A stretch of 37,828 bases of DNA, taken from positions 1 to 37,828 of the forward strand of contig JAFMFL010000007.1 of NCBI GenBank assembly GCA_017856205.1. Direction: 5' to 3'. The stretch comes from Flavobacteriaceae bacterium. GTDB taxonomy: Bacteria > Bacteroidota > Bacteroidia > Flavobacteriales > Flavobacteriaceae. A model generated the notes under the pieces. It saw only the letters and a list, made by a program, of their open reading frames with translations. It was not told where the DNA came from and did not search any database. This document shows, in pieces, positions 7,844 through 15,380 of the stretch. Made by a program: the position numbers and the translations under genes. Position 1 is the first letter of the stretch, and each line of letters starts with the position of its first letter.

Positions 7844-10280
7844 GGCGGTTTTTCTTTGCGGTGCCATATTTGGCATGGCACAACAGGTTGTTGTAAAAGA
7901 TGCCGTTACCCACGAGGTACTTGCAGGAGTGAGTATTTTCGATGTAGAGAAATCGCATCTTGAAACTACCGCCAAAAACGGAAAAGCACAGTTAGATGGG
8001 TTTGATGCTGCCGAATCTTTATCCTTTTCTCATATGGGCTATCAAATGCAAACGCTTCAAAAAAGTCACATCAAATCTTCCCAAGTAATTTGGATGACAC
8101 CCAACACGGAACAACTTGGCGAAATCGTACTGTCGGTTTCTCGTTCTTCGGACAAAAAACAGCGCCTGGCGCAACAAGTGGGCATCATAAGTGAGCAAGA
8201 AATAGCCCAAATTAGCCCTGAAAACACTGCGGTTTTACTTCGGGAGGTCCCAGGTGTTCGGGTACAGCAATCGCAAGGCGGCGGAGGAAGTCCGGTGTTG
8301 CGCGGTTTTGAGGCAAATCGGGTGCTTTTGGTTGTAGACGGGGTACGACTTAACAACGCTATTTTTCGATCGGGACATGTTCACAACGCCCTTTCTGTTG
8401 ATCCGCTTACCTTAAGCAGAGCAGAGGTTATTTTTGGACCTTCTTCTGTAGGCTATGGCTCGGATGCGTTGGGAGGGGTCATTCATTTTTATACGCGCAC
8501 CCCACTCATCAATCAACATAAAAAGCTACGCATTGCGGGCTCATCGTCTTATACTTTTGGGCAAAACACCTCAAAACAATCGGCAGTATTAGAATACAGC
8601 GCACCAAAGTGGGCAGTTTTGCAGCAGGTTTCTTATTCTCAATTTGGTGATATTGTTATGGGAAAACGGCGAGTGCACGGTTATGATAATTGGGGTAAAG
8701 TATTTGAATATTCCCAAAATTCAGACACAAATTATAAGGCTTTACCTTCCAAAAATAATAACCCAAACATGCAGCGAAACTCAGGATACGAGCAAGTAGA
8801 TATTTTGCAAAAATGGATTTATCACACCACGAATGGTATCAAATTTACGCTAAATCTACAGGGTTCTCAATCTGGAAATATCCCACGATTTGATAAACTT
8901 TCAGAAACCACAGACGACGCTTTGCGATTTGCTCGTTGGGAGTACGGTCCTCAAAAACGGTTACTGATTTCACCACAAATTAGCTTTGTTGGCAACAAAC
9001 CATGGCTACATTCGGGAAAAATTATTGGGGCTGTTCAATTTTTAGAAGAGTCTAGAATCAAACGAAAATTTGCTAGCCTAAACAGAGAAACACAACGAGA
9101 ACAACTTACCGTATTTAGCCTTAACGCTGATTTTAAAGCCAAAAGTCAAAAAGGACGCGATTGGTCGTATGGATTAGAAATGACACACAACCAAGTGCGC
9201 TCATCGGCATTTGCTCAAGAGCTACAAGTGGTTGCCAATGAAATTATTGGGCTAAAATCAAAAACACCTATTCCAACGCGCTATCCAAGTGGCGGAAGCA
9301 CTTACGCCACCTTTGCAGGTTATGTGGATTATAGGCATGATATCAACCCGAAAAGCACATTGAGTTTTGGAGCAAGACATACCATTACTGAACTGGATGC
9401 CGCATGGACAGAACAGGCACTTATTGATGCAAGATTGGCCCACGCCTATCAAAAGCATCAATCGTCAAATGTAACCTTTGGATATAGTTATAAACCCAAC
9501 ACCCAATGGCAGCTTAAAGCTCTTTTTTCCACAGGGTTTAGAGCACCTAACATTGATGACTTAGGCAAAACTCGTGAAAATCAAGGCATTTTGAGTGTGC
9601 CTAATTTGGAACTTAAACCTGAATATATTTACAGCACTGATATCGGTATTCGCAAGCAATGGAACAATGGATCGTTTGTGGAGACAAATGGGTATTATGC
9701 TTTTGTTCAAGACTATATTGCTCGTGGGCCATATAGTGTTGTGCATGACAAATCTACTTTGGATTATAGCACCATTATGCATTCTGAAGATGAAGTAAAA
9801 ACAACGGCAAACGTTAATGTTGGTACAGTACGTATTTGTGGGCTTAGCACACATAGTAAGTGGCTAATTTCGCCCAAAATATCATACCATGGATCGCTTA
9901 CATATACACGAGGATATGGCAACAACATTAGCGGAAACCTTCCGTCCATAAGTCCACTATTTATAGCCCAAAAAATACAATGGAAATTCCTTAAGGGAGA
10001 CCTTTCGGTACAATGGCATCATGCGCAGCGCAAAAAGCCAGAAGCATATAGCCCTTGGGGCGAAGATGGGCTTGAAGAAACACCTGTGCATGCAAATGGT
10101 GAGTTTGCAGGAACACCCAAATGGAATCGCTGGGATGTGCAATTTGCACTTCCATTAAGCGATACGATAAACCTCTCAGGCGGAATTTACAACCTCTGGG
10201 ATACGCACTATCGAGAATTTGCATCGGGGATTTCTGCGCCCGGTAGAAGCGCAAAGCTTGTCTTAAGGTATGAATTGTAG
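7827..10280 (+). CDS. TonB-dependent outer-membrane receptor, haem-receptor type
   Basis: An outer-membrane barrel that imports a ligand using TonB energy. The frame opens at ATG 7818, but ATG 7827 gives a better signal peptide, ending near GMAQQ. Next comes a carboxypeptidase-regulatory-like domain (residues about 20-90), a plug with LREVPGVRVQQ, VLRGFEANRVLLVVDGVR and GYGSDALGGVIHF, then the 22-strand barrel ending in LVLRYEL. The barrel carries FRAP (bases 9538-9549) followed by VPNLELKPE, close to the FRAP/NPNL boxes of haem and haemoglobin receptors, so haem uptake is plausible but unproven. No haem-handling genes are adjacent. It starts inside recO (17-base overlap), an unusual partner for a receptor. 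Confidence 0.9.
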   Translation: MKFLVKAVFLCGAIFGMAQQVVVKDAVTHEVLAGVSIFDVEKSHLETTAKNGKAQLDGFDAAESLSFSHMGYQMQTLQKSHIKSSQVIWMTPNTEQLGEIVLSVSRSSDKKQRLAQQVGIISEQEIAQISPENTAVLLREVPGVRVQQSQGGGGSPVLRGFEANRVLLVVDGVRLNNAIFRSGHVHNALSVDPLTLSRAEVIFGPSSVGYGSDALGGVIHFYTRTPLINQHKKLRIAGSSSYTFGQNTSKQSAVLEYSAPKWAVLQQVSYSQFGDIVMGKRRVHGYDNWGKVFEYSQNSDTNYKALPSKNNNPNMQRNSGYEQVDILQKWIYHTTNGIKFTLNLQGSQSGNIPRFDKLSETTDDALRFARWEYGPQKRLLISPQISFVGNKPWLHSGKIIGAVQFLEESRIKRKFASLNRETQREQLTVFSLNADFKAKSQKGRDWSYGLEMTHNQVRSSAFAQELQVVANEIIGLKSKTPIPTRYPSGGSTYATFAGYVDYRHDINPKSTLSFGARHTITELDAAWTEQALIDARLAHAYQKHQSSNVTFGYSYKPNTQWQLKALFSTGFRAPNIDDLGKTRENQGILSVPNLELKPEYIYSTDIGIRKQWNNGSFVETNGYYAFVQDYIARGPYSVVHDKSTLDYSTIMHSEDEVKTTANVNVGTVRICGLSTHSKWLISPKISYHGSLTYTRGYGNNISGNLPSISPLFIAQKIQWKFLKGDLSVQWHHAQRKKPEAYSPWGEDGLEETPVHANGEFAGTPKWNRWDVQFALPLSDTINLSGGIYNLWDTHYREFASGISAPGRSAKLVLRYEL

Positions 10281-10323
10281 CGATTCCCCAACATAACAAC
10301 ACAACATTTTGCCCTAAATTGGT

Positions 10324-10331
10324 TACTTTCG
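10324..10331 (+). promoter_or_regulatory. Candidate -7 promoter box for ileS
   Basis: TACTTTCG, one base from TAnnTTTG, lies 24 bases before the TTG taken as the ileS start. It places transcription start after the out-of-frame ATG at 10333, which supports the TTG start. Confidence 0.42.
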
Positions 10332-10355
10332 CATGCATAATTTTAGTGCGAGATT

Positions 10356-13300
10356 TTGTTTCCAACCTACTCACATCTTGATTTAGTAGCCACAGCTGAA
10401 GAAATCGCTTCATTCTGGGACGATCACCTCATTTTTGAGGCAAGCATTGACACCCGCGAAGGAAGACCGCCGTTTGTGTTTTTTGAAGGACCGCCTTCTG
10501 CTAACGGACTGCCAGGAATTCACCACGTGTTGGCACGTGCACTTAAAGATATTTTTTGTCGCTACAAAACCCAACAAGGGTTTCAAGTAAAACGCAAAGC
10601 GGGCTGGGACACGCACGGACTTCCCGTAGAACTTGGTGTAGAAAAAGAACTTGGTATTACCAAAGAAGATATTGGCAAAACCATTAGTGTTACGGAATAC
10701 AATGACGCATGTAGAAAAGCCGTAATGCGCTATACCGATGTGTGGAACGACCTTACCAAAAAAATGGGATATTGGGTAGATATGGAAGATCCATATATTA
10801 CCTACACCTCAAAATATATGGAATCGGCGTGGTGGTTGTTGGCAACTCTTTACAAAAAAGGACTGATTTACAAAGGGTATACCATTCAGCCGTATTCGCC
10901 TATGGCAGGAACGGGGCTGTCCTCACACGAACTGAATCAACCTGGATGTTATCGCGACGTTAGCGATACATCTGTAACAGCACAGTTTAAAACCAAAAAT
11001 GCCTCACTCCCCGAAGGACTCAAAGGCAGTTTACCACTTCATATTTTGGCTTGGACAACTACGCCTTGGACCTTGCCTTCAAATACTGCCCTTACAGTTG
11101 GACCAAAAATTTATTATGTTGTTGTACAGACGTTTAACCAGTACACATACAAGCCCATTCGTGTGCTCCTTGCAAAAAAATTACTTTCAAAACAGTTTGG
11201 AAAAAAATACCAGCAGGTTAAATCGCAAGGCGATTTAGACGCTTACGACAAAGCCGATAAAACCATACCTTTTTGGTTAGAGCAAGAAATTGTTGGCGCT
11301 GATTTGGTTGGAATTCAATACGAGCAGCTCTGGACAGAAGCACCATTGCCATATCAAAACGCGGACAATGCCTTCCGTATCATTTCGGGAGATTACGTTA
11401 CCACAGACGATGGAACGGGAATCGTACACACCGCACCTACTTTTGGAGCTGACGACGCTAAAGTTGCTAAAGAAGCCACGCCGCCTGTACCGCCGTTATT
11501 AATATTGGACGAAAATGAAAACCCCGTTCCGCTGGTGGACTTGCAAGGGAAATTTAGACCAGAAGTGGGATTGGTTGGCGGAAAATTTGTCAAAAACGAA
11601 TATTACCCAAAAGAAGAAGCTCCAGAAAAATCAGTGGATGTGGAAATTGCCATTCGCTTAAAGGAAGAGAACAAAGCCTTTAAAGTAGAAAAATACGTAC
11701 ACAGCTATCCGCATTGTTGGCGCACGGATGCACCGGTATTATACTATCCTCTCGATTCTTGGTTTATTAAGGTACAGGACCACAAAGACCGCATGGTTGA
11801 GCTAAATCAAACCATACAGTGGAAGCCTGCAAAAACGGGCGAGGGACGCTTTGGAAATTGGCTTGCAAACGCAAACGATTGGAACTTATCACGCTCTCGT
11901 TTTTGGGGAATTCCATTGCCTATTTGGCGCACCTCTGATGGCGATGAAACCCGTGTTGTTGGCTCTGTTGAAGAGTTGAAAGAAGCTGTTGAGGAAGCAG
12001 TTGCCGCTGGCTTGATGATAAAAAACCCATTGGCTGATTTTGTGGATGGAGATATGTCCGATCGCAATTATGAGCGTGTAGATTTACACAAAGACACTGT
12101 AGATGAATTGGTGCTTTTAAGCCAATCGGGCAAACCGATGTACAGAGAAAATGACCTCATTGATGTTTGGTTTGATTCTGGCGCAATGCCTTATGCGCAA
12201 TGGCACTATCCGTTTGAAAACAAAGAAAAAATTGACGAAGGCACCACATTTCCTGCAGATTATATTGCAGAAGGTGTTGACCAAACAAGAGGCTGGTTTT
12301 ACACGCTTCACGCCATTGCAACCCTTGTTTTTGATTCGGTTGCCTATAAAAATGTAGTGTCTAATGGGCTTGTGCTGGACAAAAACGGGCAGAAAATGTC
12401 CAAGCGATTGGGGAATGCCATAGATCCATTTGAAACGCTTAAAAAATACGGCCCCGATGCTACGCGTTGGTACATGATTAGCAATGCCAACCCGTGGGAT
12501 AACCTTAAATTTGATTTAGAGGGAATCGAGGAAGTACGACGAAAATTTTTTGGAACGCTTTACAACACCTATTCGTTCTTTAGTCTTTATGCCAATATTG
12601 ACGGGTTTGCTTTTACTGAAGAGGAAATACCAGTTTCTGAACGACCAGAAATTGATCAGTGGATTTTGTCGGAATTGCATAGTTTGATTCAAAAAACGAC
12701 TCAATTTTTTGATGCGTATGAACCAACACGAGCCTGCCGCGCCATAGCTCATTTTGTAACAGAGGATATGAGTAATTGGTATGTCCGTTTGTGCCGCCGC
12801 CGTTTTTGGAAGGGAAGCTATGAAGCAGATAAAATTGCTGCGTATCAAACCCTGTATGAATGTTTGTTGAGCGTAGCAAAAATGATGGCACCCGTTGCAC
12901 CATTCTACTCCGACAGGCTCTATCAAGACTTAAATGGCATAACCAAACGCGAGGCAGCTACTTCGGTACATTTGGCATTGTACCCAACATCAAACGTGGA
13001 GGTTATCAACCCTGCGCTAGAACAAAAAATGCAACGCGCACAAAAGATTACTTCTTTGGTGTTGTCGTTGCGGAAGCGTGAAAAAATCAAGGTACGCCAA
13101 CCCTTACAGCGCATCATGATTCCGGTACTGGATGCAGAAGAACGCGAACAAGTAGAGGCGGTATCTGCACTTATTGCCGCTGAAGTAAATGTTAAGGAAG
13201 TCGAATTATTAGACGATACGTCATCTATTTTGGTAAAAGAAATCAAACCAAACTTTAAAACACTAGGACCGCGTTTTGGTAAAGACATGAAGCTTGTGGC

Positions 13301-13757
13301 GCAAGCCATTCAAAATTTTAACGAAGCGCAAATACAAGCGTTGGAAAAAGAGGGCTCACTAGCCCTAGAAATAAACAATGAAAAGTTTACCTTAGAAGCT
13401 AATGACGTCATCATCAGCACAAAAGATGTACCGGGATGGTTGGTGGCTTCGGAGCAAGGAGTTACTGTAGCGCTTGACATTCAAATGAATGAAAACCTTC
13501 GTTTAGAGGGGATGGCACGTGAACTTGTGAATAGATTGCAGAACATGCGCAAAGACCTTGGCTTTGACGTAACAGACACAATAGTAGTTACACTTAAAGA
13601 AAGTGAGGAATTAAAAGCTATTTTAAATGAAAACAAAGCGTATATTCAAGGCGAAATTTTAGCTACAACCATAAATGTAGTTAAAGACGTGAGTAACGAA
13701 GCTATCGAACTAGCCTTTGATTCGTTGCACACACAGGTAGCAATGGTTAAATCATAA
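10356..13757 (+). CDS. ileS: Isoleucyl-tRNA synthetase, type 2 (IleRS2)
   Basis: Charges tRNA-Ile with isoleucine and edits valine. The 1133-residue length is that of the eukaryote-like type 2 enzymes. The ATP-binding signature after SANGLP reads Gly54-Ile-His-His57, that is GxHH where most class I enzymes have HxGH. KMSKR is at 680-684. The editing domain holds TTPWTLPSNTAL, and the anticodon-binding domain has the KKYGPDATRWY region before it. No ATG lies near the N-terminus in this frame: an in-frame TAG is at 10344-10346 and FPTYSHLDL follows TTG 10356, so TTG is the likely start. It heads the ileS-dksA-like-lspA operon. Function is certain; the start is less so. Confidence 0.97.
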   Translation: MFPTYSHLDLVATAEEIASFWDDHLIFEASIDTREGRPPFVFFEGPPSANGLPGIHHVLARALKDIFCRYKTQQGFQVKRKAGWDTHGLPVELGVEKELGITKEDIGKTISVTEYNDACRKAVMRYTDVWNDLTKKMGYWVDMEDPYITYTSKYMESAWWLLATLYKKGLIYKGYTIQPYSPMAGTGLSSHELNQPGCYRDVSDTSVTAQFKTKNASLPEGLKGSLPLHILAWTTTPWTLPSNTALTVGPKIYYVVVQTFNQYTYKPIRVLLAKKLLSKQFGKKYQQVKSQGDLDAYDKADKTIPFWLEQEIVGADLVGIQYEQLWTEAPLPYQNADNAFRIISGDYVTTDDGTGIVHTAPTFGADDAKVAKEATPPVPPLLILDENENPVPLVDLQGKFRPEVGLVGGKFVKNEYYPKEEAPEKSVDVEIAIRLKEENKAFKVEKYVHSYPHCWRTDAPVLYYPLDSWFIKVQDHKDRMVELNQTIQWKPAKTGEGRFGNWLANANDWNLSRSRFWGIPLPIWRTSDGDETRVVGSVEELKEAVEEAVAAGLMIKNPLADFVDGDMSDRNYERVDLHKDTVDELVLLSQSGKPMYRENDLIDVWFDSGAMPYAQWHYPFENKEKIDEGTTFPADYIAEGVDQTRGWFYTLHAIATLVFDSVAYKNVVSNGLVLDKNGQKMSKRLGNAIDPFETLKKYGPDATRWYMISNANPWDNLKFDLEGIEEVRRKFFGTLYNTYSFFSLYANIDGFAFTEEEIPVSERPEIDQWILSELHSLIQKTTQFFDAYEPTRACRAIAHFVTEDMSNWYVRLCRRRFWKGSYEADKIAAYQTLYECLLSVAKMMAPVAPFYSDRLYQDLNGITKREAATSVHLALYPTSNVEVINPALEQKMQRAQKITSLVLSLRKREKIKVRQPLQRIMIPVLDAEEREQVEAVSALIAAEVNVKEVELLDDTSSILVKEIKPNFKTLGPRFGKDMKLVAQAIQNFNEAQIQALEKEGSLALEINNEKFTLEANDVIISTKDVPGWLVASEQGVTVALDIQMNENLRLEGMARELVNRLQNMRKDLGFDVTDTIVVTLKESEELKAILNENKAYIQGEILATTINVVKDVSNEAIELAFDSLHTQVAMVKS

Positions 13758-13769
13758 CAACCTAATATT

Positions 13770-14147
13770 ATGGAACAAAAAAACCGATACAGTGATAAAG
13801 ACCTTAAAGAGTTTAAGGGTTTAATTGAAGAAAAAATCGCAAAGGCAAAGCACGATCTTGAACTTATTAGAAGTGCTTACATGAACGACGGGAACAATGG
13901 CACCGATGATACTGCTCCCACGTTTAAGGCATTTGAAGAAGGATCAAAGACGATGTCCAAAGAGGCAAATACACAATTGGCATTGCGTCAAGAAAAGTTT
14001 ATTCGCGACTTAAAAAACGCGCTTATACGCATTGAAAACAAAACATATGGCGTTTGCCGAGTAACGGGCAAGCTCATCAACAAAGAACGCCTAAAGTTAG
14101 TGCCGCATGCAACCCTTAGTATCGAAGCAAAAAATATGCAGCGTTAA
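13770..14147 (+). CDS. DksA/TraR-family protein without the full zinc-finger cysteines
   Basis: A 125-residue protein of the DksA/TraR family, whose members bind RNA polymerase through the secondary channel and tune transcription with ppGpp. The first about 95 residues form the charged helical coiled-coil part, including SAYMNDGNNGTDDTAPTF at the tip. The C-terminal YGVCRVTGKLINKERL and LVPHATLSIEAKN keep the shape of the zinc-finger segment, but only one cysteine of the usual four remains. I believe this is typical of the Bacteroidota version. It lies 12 bases after ileS and directly before lspA, a conserved trio. Whether it acts on RNA polymerase is inferred from family. Confidence 0.87.
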   Translation: MEQKNRYSDKDLKEFKGLIEEKIAKAKHDLELIRSAYMNDGNNGTDDTAPTFKAFEEGSKTMSKEANTQLALRQEKFIRDLKNALIRIENKTYGVCRVTGKLINKERLKLVPHATLSIEAKNMQR

Positions 14148-14150
14148 TTG

Positions 14151-14777
14151 ATGCCGCTTCGTAAACTTTGTTGGATTATTCTTGCTGTTTTGGTGTTAGA
14201 CCAAGCAGTTAAGATGTATATCAAACTCAACTATTCCCTCACACTGTACGGGAGCGATGCCATTGTAGATTGGGGTTGGTTTCGCCTGTTATTTGTAGAA
14301 AATAAAGGCATGGCTTGGGGTGCTCGCCTAAACGATATTCTGCCTTTTATTTCTGACAATACGGCCAAACTTCTTCTCAGTATTTTTCGCCTATTGGCGG
14401 TAACAGCAATTGGCTATTGGCTGGTTCGAGCGGTAAAAACGACAACCTCAAAAGGGCAACTCATTGCCGTATCGCTCATTTTAGCGGGAGCTTTAGGCAA
14501 CATTATTGACTCTGTTTTTTACGGGGTTTTATTTTCGAATAGTTACGGACAAATTGCCACTTTTTTGCCCACCGAAGGCGGTTATGCACCGCTTATGTTT
14601 GGGCATGTAGTTGATATGCTGCAGTTCCCTATGGTTTCATGGACATGGCCCGAATGGCTGCCAATCCTTGGCGGCAATAGCTTCACTTTTTTTGAGCCGG
14701 TCTTTAATATCGCAGATAGCGCCATAAGCGTAGGCGTTATACTGCTTTTATTGAAGACACGCAAGACAACTTCCTAA
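14151..14777 (+). CDS. lspA: Lipoprotein signal peptidase (signal peptidase II)
   Basis: An inner-membrane aspartic protease that cuts signal peptides from diacylated prolipoproteins. I start at ATG 14151; the TTG just before it at 14148 also directly follows the preceding stop. The product is 208 residues, longer than the usual about 165 because of an inserted loop between the two catalytic motifs (about residues 129-170), as in other Bacteroidota. Catalytic aspartates are Asp120 in GNIIDS and Asp189 in FNIADSAIS, and the N-terminal VLDQAVKMYI and VENKGMAWG are conserved. There are four hydrophobic segments. It ends the ileS operon, and its TAA overlaps the TAG of the convergent cyclo-ligase gene. 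Confidence 0.95.
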   Translation: MPLRKLCWIILAVLVLDQAVKMYIKLNYSLTLYGSDAIVDWGWFRLLFVENKGMAWGARLNDILPFISDNTAKLLLSIFRLLAVTAIGYWLVRAVKTTTSKGQLIAVSLILAGALGNIIDSVFYGVLFSNSYGQIATFLPTEGGYAPLMFGHVVDMLQFPMVSWTWPEWLPILGGNSFTFFEPVFNIADSAISVGVILLLLKTRKTTS

Positions 14778-15334
14778 AATGTATAAACGCCCTTTGGCGT
14801 TACTACGACATCTAACGGAACATCTGTAATCTCCGCATCTTCAATTTTTTCAATGGGTTCAAAACAAGAAACACCTATGGTTTTGCATGTAGGCGAACAT
14901 CTTGATAAAAACCTATCGTAGTAGCCTTTTCCGTACCCTACACGCTGTCCGTTTTGATCAAAGCACAATAACGGAACAACGATTGTTGCAATGTTTTTAG
15001 GGGTTATATAATCAGTGCCTAACGGCTCTGGGATTCCCCATTTATTAGGCTGAAGCGGCATTTCTTTTTGCCACATTACAGCTTCCATTTTTCCATTTGT
15101 ATCAACAACTTTTGGCACACAAATTGGATGCCCCTTAAATGCGTCAAACCATTTTTCCATGGGTAGCTCGGCGTGTGCAGCGCTATCAAAAAACAACATC
15201 AAAAGACCTCTTTTCACAAGATTATCAGAAATTACGTGCTCCATAATTTGAGCACTTGCATTCTCTAAATCTTTTGGAGAAAGGGCTTCGCGTTTGGATC
15301 GATATAAGTGACGTAATGCTTTCTTGTTTAGCAT
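14774..15334 (-). CDS. 5-formyltetrahydrofolate cyclo-ligase
   Basis: Converts 5-formyl-THF to 5,10-methenyl-THF with ATP, returning folate to the one-carbon pool. From ATG 15334 the product is 186 residues, the normal family length. An upstream in-frame ATG at 15382 would add 16 residues and run across the uvrC start, so I reject it. Motifs: SKREALSP near the N-terminus, LPLQPNKWGIPEP and the phosphate-binding GQRVGYGKGYYDRFL near residue 145. It is divergent from uvrC with a 46-base gap and convergent with lspA. The usual symbols are ygfA/fau. Confidence 0.93.
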   Translation of the reverse strand: MLNKKALRHLYRSKREALSPKDLENASAQIMEHVISDNLVKRGLLMLFFDSAAHAELPMEKWFDAFKGHPICVPKVVDTNGKMEAVMWQKEMPLQPNKWGIPEPLGTDYITPKNIATIVVPLLCFDQNGQRVGYGKGYYDRFLSRCSPTCKTIGVSCFEPIEKIEDAEITDVPLDVVVTPKGVYTF

Positions 15335-15337
15335 GCC

Positions 15338-15346
15338 TAAATATAA
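15338..15346 (-). promoter_or_regulatory. Candidate -7 box for the cyclo-ligase gene
   Basis: On the minus strand this reads TATATTTAG, near TAnnTTTG, only 3 bases before the ATG at 15334. If real, the transcript would have little or no leader. Confidence 0.33.
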
Positions 15347-15368
15347 CCGTTTCGCCAGTAAGTTTTTG

Positions 15369-15376
15369 TATTTTAG
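15369..15376 (+). promoter_or_regulatory. Candidate -7 box for uvrC
   Basis: TATTTTAG, one base from TAnnTTTG, lies 4 bases before the uvrC ATG at 15381, again implying a very short or absent leader. Confidence 0.33.
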
Positions 15377-15380
15377 TAAC

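Noticed and set aside
9991-10413. 140-codon open frame on the minus strand
   Set aside because: It lies antisense to the well-supported TonB receptor and across the ileS start, has no family likeness, and looks like a shadow of the coding strand.
12516-12926. 136-codon open frame antisense to ileS
   Set aside because: Fully inside ileS on the other strand, with low-complexity residue use typical of shadow frames.
14786-14801. AACGCC/GGCGTT hairpin at the lspA-cyclo-ligase junction
   Set aside because: It lies within the cyclo-ligase coding sequence and has no T-tract on either strand, so it is weak as a terminator.
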